A stretch of DNA of 64,000 nt. Source: Coniferiporia sulphurascens. Taxonomy: Eukaryota > Basidiomycota > Agaricomycetes > Hymenochaetales > Hymenochaetaceae. Under the pieces are notes generated by a model. The model was not told the DNA's origin, ran no database searches, and worked only from the letters and a program-made list of their open reading frames with translations. The stretch covers positions 310,001 through 374,000 of the forward strand of contig NBBA01000020.1 of assembly GCA_002794785.1 (NCBI GenBank), read 5' to 3'. This document shows, in pieces, positions 44,640-57,535 of the stretch. The position numbers were made by a program, and so were the translations under genes. The first letter of the stretch is position 1; every line of letters begins with the position of its first letter.

Positions 44640-45600
44640 CTTGATTAAGATTTTGTATGGCAGTCCCACTACCAGAGTGGACGAGACGAGTCTAAATCTG
44701 GACATGAGACAGAATGTCACAGAAATGATTGCAACAGAAGTTAAGGAGAAGGCATGAGTGCAGGAGGAAACACTGGAAACCCACCGGGGACGTAATACTT
44801 TCGTTCCGGAATCTATCACTGATGGTGTTTCATACAACTTGAAAATGTCGAAAGTGAGTAAGAGCTGTCGAAGTTCGGCAAACTTCGACGTTCCCGATTT
44901 GCATGCTGACAAACGAACGGCACACCGGAAGTCACTGCTGTCATGTGACCCCCGTTACCGACTTTCAGTCTTTTTGTTTCTACAACTGACCACTCTCATT
45001 TTTTGCTGAATAACTTATACGTATACACTAAAAACAGCTTATAATCAGCTTTGAATTTTCAGACATCATCTTATTTGTGAAAACGGTAGGGGTGGGTGTT
45101 TTTGGTGGTTTTGGTCACGAGATGTCACTGACAAATTTGCACTCCGATTAAATTTTAGGTTAAGCGAGAAGCAAATGCATTCATCTAATCGGAGTTTCAG
45201 ACGGCATTGCATGCCGAGGCGCATTTAGTCACCCTCTGTCACCCTTTGGAAAGATTGCTCCCTAGTAATTCACAACGTCCTATTTTCTGTCTCGCTGGAG
45301 TGTACAGTATACAACATTGTATTAATTAGAATGAAATATGAGCATACCACGCAAACTGGAAGGCACAAATGTAGTCGCTGACAAAACCCAGTGTTTTGCT
45401 TCCAAGTCCACAACACAATATTTCGGGCAAAATAAATTGTGGAGCAAAGAGAGTGTACTACACTATAGTCTACTTGAAAAACTCTGATACCAGTTATGAG
45501 GTGTGGAGGCCAGGAATAACAAGGGGACCTCCTGTTGCAAAGTTTGTAAGTGGGGTCACTGGCATGCAACAGTAACAAGTAAGTAGCACTCGGAGGAATT
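44640..45600. other. Spacer between units 5 and 6
   Basis: The first part (to about 44960) is the shared unit end. The rest shows no gene. A small inverted repeat (ctccgatta at 45141 and taatcggag at 45193) is present. Confidence 0.35.
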
Positions 45601-45945
45601 GAGATCCGACACTCGGCTCGAGCAGGCAAAGGGCTCTGTACAGAAATGGAAAGGCAGAGGAAAGGAGAGACAGTAGGAGTCTAAAGTAACTAATAATACG
45701 ATGAGTAATGTAAAATGCGATTATAGACAAATACATCATTGGCAAGGCGGAACGGTAATGGGGAGACAGCGACGAATACTATAAAGACTGAAACGAACGA
45801 AAGAGATCGACGGCCCAAGAAGTCGGATCGTGCACGGAGACTGTATATTGCACCTGGGCCCTCCAGTATGGCGAAGAAACAAAATAATTAGGAATCAGAA
45901 CCGCAGCACAAGCATGAGACGGAAGGTGATATAGAAAAACGAAGC
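45600..45945 (-). pseudogene. SMC3 3'-end relic (unit 6)
   Basis: The 3' UTR and last-intron blocks match 60250-60590. The last-exon block near 45850-45865 has small changes that remove the stop. Confidence 0.5.
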
Positions 45946-46058
45946 TCTCGTCAATGCGATGAAGTTGCACATATCTGTCCAGTAGAATTGGCGAATACAA
46001 CGGCAATGAATCAGAGAAAACGAGCAGCCGTGCGCGTATGAGGTTGAGTTGTATCAGA

Positions 46059-47725
46059 TTAGTTTCCATGACAGGAAGGTTGACTCAATCCTTCTGTCCT
46101 ACTAGCACCCCCAAATCCGAAAGTAATGGCTGATAATGAGACCTGAACCTGTCTACGTGGCGCTGTTTCTCGTAAATTTAGAATAATACGAGATGTAATC
46201 ACGGGGCGCAGGACTCGTTGTAGTCTGTAGAGATTATCGGACTTCTCAGACGTCGAGGACTAGAACTTAAATATCTCACTCAAGAAGAAAGGAATGATAT
46301 TGTCCCTGAGAAGTATGTCAGCATGTAATCACCTTAAAGATAGAGTAAAGATGCTGACGTTTGACGACCTTTCTCTGAACCAGACGACGAAGTTCGCTGT
46401 AGATAAAGCTGTTTAGGTTTAGTCAAGCTTCTTTAACAGGCAGCTTTAAGAGATCGATTGTATAATTTACCGAGAAGAAAGATGAGGTACAGCGCTCCTA
46501 GAAATAGCCATGACTTCTCACCATCGGTTTTAGAATAATAGCAGTACTCACCATCTCTGTAAAACACTGCTATGAGGTCACCCGTATGCAGATTTTCGCG
46601 CCCTTACTAGATGTCAGCTGTCATCACACGAAGTAATGTAAGCCGTGCGTACAGTGTGTAATGCCTTTCCAGAAAGTCAGGGCCATAATTACTACGACCA
46701 GTCAGTGCACATAGGGCAGATGACAACGGGATAATTTTACCACACTCGTGAATCATTAAAAGGAGAAATGTCATGTAGGCAGATCCGCCGTGATCTTCAA
46801 GTCGAATTAACGTTGTACAAAACGGAAAGTCTTGTATGGGTGCATCTGAGAGATTTCTCAGTTTATTTAGTTTCAAGCGGTACTGTTATTTCACCATAAT
46901 TAGGGTTATCCACCATGGACACAGTCCAAATGGTCACTAAAACGGTTAAATCGACCTTCTCAGAATCAAAGGGAATGGTAAGTCAATCCATAGCGATGAG
47001 AAATAGACTGGGTCCTCACAAGGAGCAGGGACCCCAGAAAACAGGCTATCCGACGTGATCCTTCCCATAGTGCGACCACACGAAGTGACATGATCACTGT
47101 AGGCAACAGGATATTAGATTGTGAATGCATCTGCAGGATTGTTTTTGAGTCAAGGGAAAAGGGTTAAAAAATACCTTCGGCAACAATGATGGCACCTATG
47201 GAAGAATCTGGGGGAATTGGCTCAGACTGCTGTACTTTCCAGCGTCTGGACCGCGACCCACATATGTACACATCGCCCAAAAGTTTACATCGCTGTTATT
47301 TATCATTAGCCTTGTGGACGCAAGGAATATTTGATGGAGTTGCACTCACATACATATCAAGGGAAGGCCCAAATGCAGCTTTAATGATAACGCTGCCGAT
47401 TAGAAAGGCCGCAGAAAAAATAATAAAGTTAACGAACTAATGAGCAGGGGTGTAGAGACTATAAACCCTATATATCTCGTCAGGAAGTAAAGAATTTTTG
47501 CGCTATTCCAACTAGAATTCCAAACGAATTCAATCTAAACGAAAGGATCCCGGTCAATGTTAGCTTATACTCAAGGGGGGGAAAAGTCTAAGAGAACCTC
47601 ATCCCCTATGGCAATTAGCCAATCATATGTCTAATAAAGGAGGTATTAAGGCGAATGTAGAAGGAAACTATTTGAAAACCTCTCACGATTAATCCGATGC
47701 TGGCAACTGAAGACAGTACGCATTA
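46059..47725 (-). pseudogene. DUF6533-type membrane protein gene, copy 6 (5' end lost)
   Basis: The central exon reads EFVWNSSWNSAKILYFLTRY, then IGFIVSTPLLISSLTLLFFL, and is stopped by TAA after a one-base loss near 47398. The 3' part encodes VITSRIILNLRETAPRRQVQ. Exon 1 with its ATG is missing: the region 47765-47860 has been replaced or deleted, although the TATA block at 47901-47910 survives. Confidence 0.65.
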
Positions 47726-48530
47726 GTAGGGATCTAGTCGTTTGAGACGGAAATAATCATTCACCTGAGACATAGAATCAAGTGAGCGTCGATCATATGG
47801 TCAGAATATGCTACGACGACTGATTATCGCATAATAAATTTGATACATTCATTTACTTTTTTATCTTTGTGAGACGAAAGAAACTGCAGAACATAGACAA
47901 GCTTTATATGGCTCTCGAGTTGGACCACATCTCGAAACCAGAAGGAGGGGGAGATAACACATGCTCGACTCTCACGGTGATCGTAGGGTAGCAATCGGAC
48001 CAATGTGTGGATGGGAAGCTGGGAAGCTTGTGTCTCCACCGTGACTACCGGAAACTTAAAACTCAATGACTAAGAAATTGGGAAGCTCCTTCGAGGGACA
48101 CTCAGGCTCATACTGGAGAGGCAACCCCATGAAGCTGGCCTGGATGTACTAGTAACCCGGGCCCGCTCACCTTTTCGCGTACCTTTTCCCCCTACTTGCT
48201 AGTCTCCAGAGTAAACTAGACACTGAGGACAGTCCTTGGACGCCCGCGGCTATCTATCGAATGCCAAGTTAAACGAGTTACTTAATTAAAATCATGCATG
48301 GTAGTCACACTACTATAGTGGACGAGACGAGTCACGGCGAGTTAAACCTGGTAGACATGAAACAAAACTGTATCATTGCGACAGAACTTAGGGAGAAGGC
48401 GTGAGTGCAGGAGTAGACACCCATCGGGGATGTAATACTTGCGTTCCGCACATCTATCGCTGATGGAGTTTCAAGCAAAAAGTTGAAAGTGGCAATTTCG
48501 GCTGCAAATATTTACGATCGGCTCCGAGTC

Positions 48531-49555
48531 TTCCTCTCTGAGTATGATGATGATGATGAAGGTTTATTAGGCGCCGTGTAAATACAACTCTACTTAAGCG
48601 CCCCGGCCCCCGAAGGGGCTGGAACTAGATGTCGCAATGGTAAATTTAAAAAGAGAGGGGTGCTGGTCCTCGCCAGTGAAAATCCTGCATCCCCGCTTCT
48701 TCTCTCAACCCCGTGTTACCGAAGCCGTGAGCATCTGACAACAACGATTCTTCTCTCCATTGTAAACCCTTCCCTCCCAAAAAGATCCTGAAGTCATGCA
48801 GGCGGCCTATTGAATTGCTGATCAAGGGCCTTGGAGGGGTGTGGCTGTGGCCCATTGTCGACCTCAGCTCGTCATCATGGTATGTGGATCCATTTCGGCA
48901 AACCTCTGCATATGATTGCTATGGAGAGCCGGAATCGGCCTGGCCTGTTAGGGTGGGTCACCTGCTGGTGTCCCAAGTCTGGGTGTGGGAAAACCCCGCT
49001 GCAGTAGCGAGGGTCCTGTTGCGAAGTGGCAAACTGAATGGCCATGCGAGTCGTGTGGGAATAAGAGTCATGAGGGGCCAGGTTAAAAATAAACAGTGGG
49101 AACGTCATCGGTCATCGTGAATATTCCTTCGGCATCAGCAATGAAGGGACTGTCCCCTTACTCAATTTTTCAGAGTTTGCCAGCTTGTGGTCACCACGCT
49201 CAAGCGGGTCGTCATTCTTGGTGTTGATTTCATTGCTGGCCCAGTCGTGACCCCTCCATGGGCAGTCAGTAGTTCTGGTGCGAGAGGCGAGCCACTCACA
49301 CTTCCAACTGCCGACCCCTTATTAGGGGGTCCGTCAGGGTAGGCATTGGGGGGGTGGCGAGTCCCCGCGCAACGAAGTCGACATCTACCCCAGGACATTA
49401 ACATCATAGCCCCCCCGGGTGACCCCAGGGTATGGTCGGGGTAGTGCCTGCAAACCACTCAGGCCCCCTTCCTTAGATGGATCCCCCCTTGCAGCACGTA
49501 CTCCAAAGGAGATGGTGGTGGTAAGAGGTCAAGAAGGGATGTTCCTCTCTGAGTA
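48531..49555 (-). mobile_element. Non-LTR retroelement copy with 14-bp target duplication
   Basis: Position 48545-49541 is flanked by ttcctctctgagta at 48531-48544 and 49542-49555. On the minus strand the element ends with a GC hairpin (cccttcgggggccgg), cctaataaacc, and a short (atc)n tail, as expected for target-primed reverse transcription. About 1.0 kb long, GC-rich at the 5' end. I see no reverse transcriptase, so it is a 5'-truncated LINE or a non-autonomous derivative. Confidence 0.8.
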
Positions 49556-49639
49556 ATTTGGGCTGCTTAGCCTGTCCATGTACGTAAGGCATGTCACTAT
49601 GTGACATACGTGACTGATAGTGTGGCTTAGGAGACCAGA

Positions 49640-50190
49640 ACTTCGCTGAATCATTGGAATCGAGCTGGCTTTTTTATACAGCACTTTTAAGACATTTATT
49701 TTCCTTCTCAATAATTTCCAAAAGTGGAGAACTTAGTGAAAGAAGCCGGATTGTATTGACCGTGGCTACTTTTAAGCAAATGTCAAAAGGTGATAACTGG
49801 ATTTCCGGGCTCAATATTGCCCCTATCGACACGATTGAAAGTATGTTATTATTATGGCTAGGAAGAGGCAGAATTTAAGTTATGTTTTTTCCAAAAATAC
49901 CAGACACGGACGTGCAGCTACTTCTGGTACTTCTTAGGCACAAATAAATTTGGCCTGTAGTCACCAAACCTCATATCTACTAATCATAACATACCTTTGA
50001 TCAAATCGAAAGGGTCAGAAGTGAGCCCGGAAGTTTTTTTTAAGTTCTCTCCGACTTTTGTGTATCAAAGTTGTCATTTACAGTGGCAACGTATTCGAGT
50101 ACAATATAATGAGAGAATTGTTTGGCAGGTGTTGCCCCCAGTGGATTAACTCATTGGAGCTGAGTCGACATGCAATTGACGATCTCTGGC
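49640..50190. repeat. Spacer segment paralogous to 1-530
   Basis: Matches the start of the window (for example caaatgtcaaaaggtg and gggctcaatattgc). It lies left of the unit 7 SMC3 relic just as 1-530 lies left of the unit 1 relic. Confidence 0.6.
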
Positions 50191-50199
50191 TCGACTGGA

Positions 50200-50560
50200 C
50201 TGGGGAACACTGTTTCGAAACTGAGAGACGGAGATACAAAGGAAGGAAAGATATCAGTTGCTTAGAGAACTAGATAATACATGAACATGAACGAGCTCGT
50301 AGATAAATAGGTATGGTAAAATGCGATTATACAAAAGTACATCACTGGCAAGGGCGGAATGGTAATACGGTGGGGCGCAAGCGGCGAATAATATTAGGAC
50401 TAAAAATAATGGGAGAGATCGATGATCCAAGTAGTCGAATCGTGCACGGAGATTGTCCATTGCACATGAGCCTCCTGTAAAACGAGAAAACAAAACAATT
50501 AGGAACCAGAACCTCACGCGAACCATAGCACAAGATGGAAGATAATATAGAAAAATGACA
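50200..50560 (-). pseudogene. SMC3 last-exon and 3' UTR relic (unit 7)
   Basis: Acceptor ttttacag and the exon block (reading EAHVQW) lie near 50457-50485. The stop codon has mutated to TGG. Flanks match 60250-60590. Confidence 0.6.
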
Positions 50561-50660
50561 TACAGTATGATAGGAGAATGAGCTCTCGTCCCACTGCGGT
50601 GAAGTCAGCCATAAACCGTCGCATTGAGACTTTGCACATACCTGTCGAATTGGCGGCTAA

Positions 50661-52514
50661 TCAGAGAAAATGAGCGGCCGTGTGCGTATAGGGTTGAATC
50701 GTCTCAGGTTCATTACCATGACAGGAAGGTTGACCCAAACCTCCTGCCCTACTGGCACCTCCAGACTGGAAATTGATAGTAGATAATGAGACCTGAACCT
50801 GTCTATGTGCCACCGTTTCCCGTAAATTCAGAATAATTCGAGATGTAATCACGGAGCGCAGGACTCGTTGTAGTCTGTAGAGATCATCAGAACTTTCAGA
50901 AGGTCGAGGATTAGAACATGATTATCTCGCTCAAAAAGAAGAGGGTGATACATATATAATCCCTGAGAAATACGTCCGCATTTAATCACCTGAAAGATAA
51001 ATCAAGTGCGTAAAGATACTAACGTTTGACGAGCTTTCTCTGTGCCAGACAACAAAGTTCGCTGTGGATAAAGCTGTTTAGGTACGGTCAGGCTTATCTA
51101 GCAGGCTTCTTAAAAGGACAGATTGTCTCAGTTACCGAAAAGAAAGACGAAGTACAGCGCCCCTAGAAATAGCCATTACTTGTCACCATCGGTTTTGGAA
51201 TAATAGTACCAGTACTCACCATCCCTGTAAAACACCGCTATGAGGTCACTTGTATGCACATTTTCGCGCCCTTATTAGATGTCAATTAGTGTCACACGAG
51301 GGAAAGTAAGCTATACATACAATGCGTAATTCCTTTCCAAAGTGTCAGGATCATAATTACTACGACCGGTACGTCAGAGCGCATAGGGCGGTATTAAGGG
51401 CTATTTTTACCACATTCAAATATCATTAAAAGGAGAAAACCCATGTATGTGGATCCGCCGTAACCTTGAATTGATGTTGTACAAAACGGAAAATCTTTTA
51501 TGGGTACATCTAAGAGTATTCTCAGTTTTTTACGTTTCAAAGCAGTGATGTTACTCACCGAATTTAGGGCCAGCCACTGTCGACGCAGACCAAATGGCCA
51601 CTAAAACAATTAGAGCGACCTTCTCAGAATCAAACGAATCGATAAATAAATAAATACCGATGAGCAACAGACTGTATTCTCACAAGGAGCAGGGATCCCA
51701 AAAGGTAGACTATGCGGCGCGATCCCCCCCATAATGCGACTACGCGAAGCGACATGATAACTGTAGTCAACGGCGTACCAGATTGTGAATTTTTAAATCA
51801 AGGAAAAGGGGGAAAATATACCTCCGGCAACGATGATGCAACCCACGGAAGAATCTGGAAGAAATTGGCTGCTGTACTTTCCATTGTACAGACCGTGACC
51901 CACATGTATACACTTCTCCTAACTGTTTACATTGCTATAATTTACTATTAGTCTTGAAGATGCAAGGAATAGTTAATGGATTTAACTCACAAGTATGTCC
52001 AAGGATTTCCCGAATACATCTTCAATAGTAACGCTGCCAATTAGAAAAAGCAGTAGAAGCAATACCGACGCTAACAAACTTATGAGCGCCAGTGCGGAGA
52101 CTATAAACCCCATATATCTCGTCAGGAAGAAGAGAATTTTCGTGCTGTTCCAACTAGAATACCAAACGAATTCGATCTAATCGGAAAGTATTTCAGTCAA
52201 TGCTAGCGTATAAGCAAGGGGGAAAGTCTAAGGGAACCTCATCGCCTATAGTAATCAGCCAATCATATGCCTAGTAAAAGAGGTTTTAAGGCAAATGTGG
52301 AAGGAAACTATTTGAAAAACCACTCGCAAGTGATCCGGTGCAGGCGACTGAAGACAGTACGCGTTGGTAGGGATCGAGTCGTTTGAGACAGAAATAATAA
52401 TTCACCTATGACATACTTGGGGTCAAGTGTGAGCGGTTGAGCCTCGACATGGTGCTGGAACATACTCACCTGGGCCGACAGGATGTCCTCATAACCAAGG
52501 ATTTCGACTACCAT
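50661..52514 (-). CDS. DUF6533-type membrane protein gene, copy 7
   Basis: Exon 1 reads MVVEILGYEDILSAQ from ATG at 52514, one codon shorter than the others, with donor gtgagt. The central exon reads IEFVWYSSWNSTKILFFLTR, then YMGFIVSALALISLLASVLL and onward without a stop to SLDIL. A later exon reads SSVGCIIVAG. The 3' end gives VITSRIILNLRETVAHRQVQ. Reading frames I checked are mostly open, but not all exons could be verified. TATA at 52596-52604. Confidence 0.5.
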
Positions 52515-52593
52515 CTAGCTCTAAGCTGCTGAAGGTTTCGAGTATTTGTGTGACGAGAAGAGGGAGATGGCGTACGAAGACGAAGCATGGGCA

Positions 52594-52604
52594 GGCTTTA
52601 TATA
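52594..52604 (-). promoter_or_regulatory. TATA box of DUF6533 copy 7
   Basis: The minus strand reads gggtatataaagcc, conserved in position with the other copies. Confidence 0.55.
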
Positions 52605-53369
52605 CCCGTTGAGATGGACCAATCTTCGATAGCAGTGGGGGTGACACATACTCGATAATCACTGTGGGGCAGTGAGTGGACCAATGAGTGGATGGGAAAT
52701 TGGGAAGCCTGTGTCTCCACCGTGAATCCCGGACACTTAAAGCTCGGGTATCATTGACTGCGAATCCGGATTCCCCTCCAAGGGATCCTCAGGCTCGTAC
52801 TATTAGTAGGAAGGCGGCTCGATTAAGCCGACTTGGATGTAACTCCGCTCGTTTTTCCGAGAACCCTTTTCCCCCTTACTCGCTGTTCTAGAGACCAAGC
52901 CAGACACTAACGCCCATCCTTGGACAGCCACGCTTATTGCACGCCGATTTAAACAAGCTACTTGATTAAAAATCTGCATGGCAGACCCGGTACCAAAGTT
53001 GACGAGACAAGTCTGAATCCAGAAACTATATCATTGCAACAGAAGTTAAGGTGAAAACGTGAGTGCAAGAGGTAACGCTGAAAACCTGCTGGTGGCGTAC
53101 TGCGTTTCGTCCTGGATATCTATCACCGATGGTGTTTCATGCGAAAGGTTGAAAGTGAGCAGGGCAACTTCGCCTGCAAACATTTTATAAATTGGGACCG
53201 ATTTGCATGCTGACAAACGAACGGCACGGAAGTTGTCAGATTTGTGTGACATAAGCGGCCGGGTACAAACGGTAGTAGGCGTATTCCTCTTTAGGATAGC
53301 GCATATAGTCCGAAGTTAAAATTTCATGTACACACCAGTCCCATTCTTACAGAAGTCACGTAAGTAACA

Positions 53370-53740
53370 CTCGGAGAAACAGAGATCCGAGATTCGGCTC
53401 AAGCAAGCAAAGAGCACTGCACCGAAACAGAAAGGCACAGGAAAGGAGCGGCGACAGCAAGAGCTTAGAGTAGCCTTTAACATTACAGGGACGGGTCAGT
53501 GGACGAGGAAGTTAAATGCGATTATACATAAATACATCGAGGCGGAGCGGTAATGGAGCGACAGCAGCGAAGAGTACTAGGACTGAAAAGAACGGAAGAG
53601 AGCGAGAAACTGAAAAGTAGGATCGCGCACGGAGGCCGTCTATTGCACCTCGGCCTCCTCTAAAACAAGCGAACAAAACAATCAGGAACCAGAACCTCTC
53701 GCTAATCATAGCACAAAACGGTGGTAATGTAGAAAAAAGA
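53370..53740 (-). pseudogene. SMC3 last-exon and 3' UTR relic (unit 8)
   Basis: The exon block at 53640-53657 would read EAEVQ and a stop. The 3' UTR and last-intron sequence flank it as in the true SMC3 locus. Confidence 0.65.
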
Positions 53741-53894
53741 AATATGATGATAATAAAAAGAACCTCTAGTCCTACTGCGACGAAATCAGCCATAAACCAT
53801 TGCAATGAGCCTTTGAACATACCAGTCGAACCGGCGTTACAGCTGCAGAGAATCAGGGAAAATGAGCGGCGGTGTGTGTATGGGGTTGTACCGT

Positions 53895-55736
53895 CTAAGA
53901 TTCATTACCATGACAGGAAGGTTGACTCAAACCTCCTTCCCCACTAGCACCCTCATGCTGGAAATTGATAGTAGATAGTGAGACCTGAACATGTCTACGC
54001 GCCGCTGTTTTCCGTAGATTCAAAATAATTCGAGCTGTAATCACGGAGTGTAGGACTCGTTGTAGTCTGTAGTGATTATCAGACTTTTCGGGACGTCGAA
54101 GGCTAGGACTTGCTATCTTACTCAAGGAGAAGAAAAGAATGAAATTGTCCCTGAGAAATATGTCAGAATTTTATCGTTTAGAAGTAGGGTAAATGAAGTG
54201 CGTAAAGATACTAACGTTTGACGATCTTTCCCTGAACCAGACGACAAAGTTCGCTGTAGATAAGGCTGTTTAGGTTTAGTCAGGCTTTTTTTATCAGGCT
54301 CCTTGAAAGGACCGATTATCTCAATCACCGAAAAGAATGATAAAGTACAGCGCTCCTGGAAATGGCTGTTACTTCTCATTATCGGCTTTAGAGTGATACC
54401 AGTACTCACCGTCTCTGTAAAACACTGCTATGAAGTCACTTGTATGTACCATTTCACGCCCTTATTAGATCTTAGTTTATGTTACACGAAGGAAAGTAAG
54501 CCGTGCTTACAATGTGTAATGCCTTTCCAAAACGTCAGGATCATGATTACTACGATCAGTCGACCACTACGTTAAAGTGCATAGAGCAAATGATAAAGGG
54601 CTGTTTTTACCAATCTCGAAAATCATTAACAAGAGATAAGCCACGTAAACCGATCCGCCTCCATCCTGAATTAACGATGTACAATGCGGAAAATTTTGTA
54701 TGGATGAATCTGAGAGTATTCTCAGATTTTTACATTTCAAAGCAGTGCTGTCGTCACTTACCATATCCAGGGTTGACAATGGACAGAGACGAAATGGTCA
54801 CTGAAACAGTTGAACTAACCTAATCAGAATCAAACAGATCGATAAATACGTATATCAATGACGATGAGAATTAGACTGGATTCTCACAAGGAGAAGGGAC
54901 CCCAAAAGGTAGGCTATGCGGCGTGATCCTTCCCATAGTGCGACCACACGAAGCGACATGATCACTGTAGGCAACGGGATGTCAGACTCTGAACGTATAT
55001 GCAGGATTGTTCTTGAGTCAAGTCAAGAAATAAATATACCTTCGGAAACAATGATGCCAATCACGGCAGAATCTAGAAAAAATTAGCTGCTGTACTTTTC
55101 ATTATACAGACCGTGACCCACATGTGTACACATCGTCCGACTGTATACATTGCTATAATTTACTATTAGTCCCTGAAGACGCAAGGAAAACTTGATGGAG
55201 TTGCACTCACATTTATATCCAGGGAAGATTCGAATAAATCTTCAATGATAACGTTGTCGATTAGAAAAGGCCGAAAAAGCAATAATGACATTAACGAACT
55301 AATGAGCGCCGGTGCGGAGACAAAAAAAGCTATATATCTCGTCAGGAAGAAGAGAATTTTCGTGCTGTTCCATCTAGAATGCCAAACGAATTCGATCTAA
55401 TCGGAAAGTATCTCAGTTAATGCTAGCATATTTAAGGGGAAAAGTCTAAGAAAACCTCATCGCCTAAAGTAATTAGCCAATCATATGTCTAATAAAAGAA
55501 GTATTGAAGCAAGTCTAGAAGGGAACAGTTTGGAAAACCACTCACAATTAATCCGATGCTGGTGACTGAAGACGGTACGTGTTTGTGGGGATCGAGTCAT
55601 TTGAGACGGAAATAATCATTCACCTGAGACATACTTTGAGGTCAAGTGTGAGCGGTCGAGCCTCGACATAGTGTTGGAACAGGCTCACCTGGGCCACCTG
55701 GATTTCGTCCGCATAACCAAGGATTTCGACTACCAT
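53895..55736 (-). pseudogene. DUF6533-type membrane protein gene, copy 8
   Basis: Exon 1 reads MVVEILGYADEIQVAQ from ATG at 55736, donor gtgagc. The central exon is open: IEFVWHSRWNSTKILFFLTR, then YIAFFVSAPALISSLMSLLL to SSLDIN. The TM3 part reads VIMSLRVVALWEGSRRIAYL, but the following TM4 part has local changes and a TGA near 54855. The 3' end is VITARIILNLRKTAARRHVQ. TATA at 55817-55825. Confidence 0.6.
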
Positions 55737-55814
55737 CTTACTGTACACTGTTGAAGGTTTTGAGTCTTTGTGAGACAAAAAGACAGAGACAGTATTCAAA
55801 GGCGAAACATAGGA

Positions 55815-55826
55815 AGCTTTATATAC
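55815..55826 (-). promoter_or_regulatory. TATA box of DUF6533 copy 8
   Basis: The minus strand reads tgtatataaagctt at the conserved position. Confidence 0.55.
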
Positions 55827-56034
55827 ATAGCTGTGGAGCTGGACCAATCTTCGACATCACGGGTTTGACACATGTACACTCACGTAGGGCAGTGGTTGAA
55901 TCAATGTGTGGATGAACTTTGTGTCTCCACCGTGACTATCGGACAATTGAGGCTCAGGTCTTAATAACTACGAATCCGGGACTCCCATCAAGGGACCCTC
56001 AGACTCGAGGCGGACCTACAGTACCAGAAGTGTT

Positions 56035-56325
56035 GCATGCCCGTATTTGGAGGACCTTCAATTTATCAGGCATTAATATTACCCACATAAGCCACCTCTG
56101 TAATTTTTCTGATAAAGTGTACAAAGTGTTGAATTGTTAGAGCAGAGCATTGAGATATTAGCAATGAATAAACGATTAGTCATAGCTTTTGATCTCAAGC
56201 ATCTGTGTATGACCTTGTATATGCACAAGGCATTAATGAATCGAATGGACTACACATTAGAAAATATGAACAGCAGCAAGCTTGAGTTACAGAATAATAT
56301 TTGGCCTTAACCATACTGCTGAGGT
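56035..56325. other. AT-rich insertion in the unit 8 upstream spacer
   Basis: The shared spacer is interrupted here by about 290 bp of AT-rich sequence absent from the other units. The spacer resumes at about 56326 just before the P450 exon. No ORF or terminal repeat is evident. Confidence 0.4.
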
Positions 56326-56351
56326 ACGCCCACTGTTATTGATCGCCGAGT

Positions 56352-56480
56352 TAGTGGAGCCTTTCACGACTCGAAGGAATACCTGAATCCGGCTCGGGAT
56401 AAGTTTATGCCCGGACGATGGCTGTCAGAGAACGGTAGTAGATCCCTTGCCGAATCCTAACTAGATAGCATTCGGGCTTA
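56352..56480 (+). pseudogene. Isolated cytochrome P450 exon (unit 8)
   Basis: Degenerate version of the exon seen in units 2, 3 and 5: HDSKEYLNPA, then DKFMPGRWLSENGSRSLAES, with small indels and stops. The PERF-type P-x-R-W is still visible. Confidence 0.6.
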
Positions 56481-57069
56481 AAAGACAGCAAGTAAACGAG
56501 TTACTTGACTAAAATTCTGTATGGTACTAAGTCCCTCTACGAGGCAAGTCTGAATCTAGATATGAGACGGGGACCTCCGAATCATTGCAACATAGGTTAC
56601 GGAGAAGGCGTGAGTGCGGGAGGAAACACTGCAGTGGAAACCCACCAGGTACGTAATCCTATCTATCACTGATGGTGTTTCATACGAAATGTTGAAAGTG
56701 AGTGGGGCTGCCGAACAACATCGAAGTTCGCCCGCAAATGTTTTGGAAATGGGACCGATCTGACAAGCGAACGGCCGTTGGAATTATATGACATAAACAG
56801 CTAAATGCGGACATTAGAAAGCTGTTCTTCTTTAGGATAGCGCATATATATAGTCTGAAGTTACCAGCACCTCCGAGTCGGTCCCATTTTTCTCATTAAT
56901 ACTGTGGACTGAGGTGAGAATCTCACGGTCTTTCTTATATATATTATATGTATTATATCTGTTTAGGAGAAGCATCATTTTTACAAGTAGCTTTGAATAA
57001 ATGAGTCCCATTCTTATTGTGGAATACAGCGTCATTCTTACAGAGGTTCAAGTTGTAACAGAAGGTACT

Positions 57070-57430
57070 AACGAATAAGTAGCACTCGTAGGAACCGAGA
57101 GCCGAGATCCGGCTCGAGAAGGTAAAGAGCACTGCATTGAAACGGAAAGGCAGAGGAAAGGAGTGACAGCAGGAGTTTAGAGTATTTAACAGTACAGGGA
57201 CGGGTCAGTAGACGAGTAAGGTGAAATGCGATTATACACAAGTACAGTACATCGAGGCGGAGCGGTAATACTTGGACTGAAAAAAACGGAAGAGAGCGAA
57301 AAGCTGCCAGTGGGAAGTTGGATCGCGCACGGAGGCTGTCCATTGCACATGGGAACCCAGTAAAACGGAGAATCAAAATAGTCGGCAACTTCTCGAGAAC
57401 CATACTTGATACGGGAAGTATACACTATAT
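57070..57430 (-). pseudogene. SMC3 3'-end relic (unit 9)
   Basis: The 3' UTR and last-intron blocks match the true locus. The exon block near 57343-57365 is altered (acceptor CTG, stop changed). Confidence 0.55.
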
Positions 57431-57535
57431 GTGATAAAGAAGAAGCACTCGTCTTACCGCGATTGAGTCAGAAGAATATCATCGCAGTGAGCCTTTGCAC
57501 ATACCAGTCGAACCTGCGGCTACAGCAGCAGAGAG

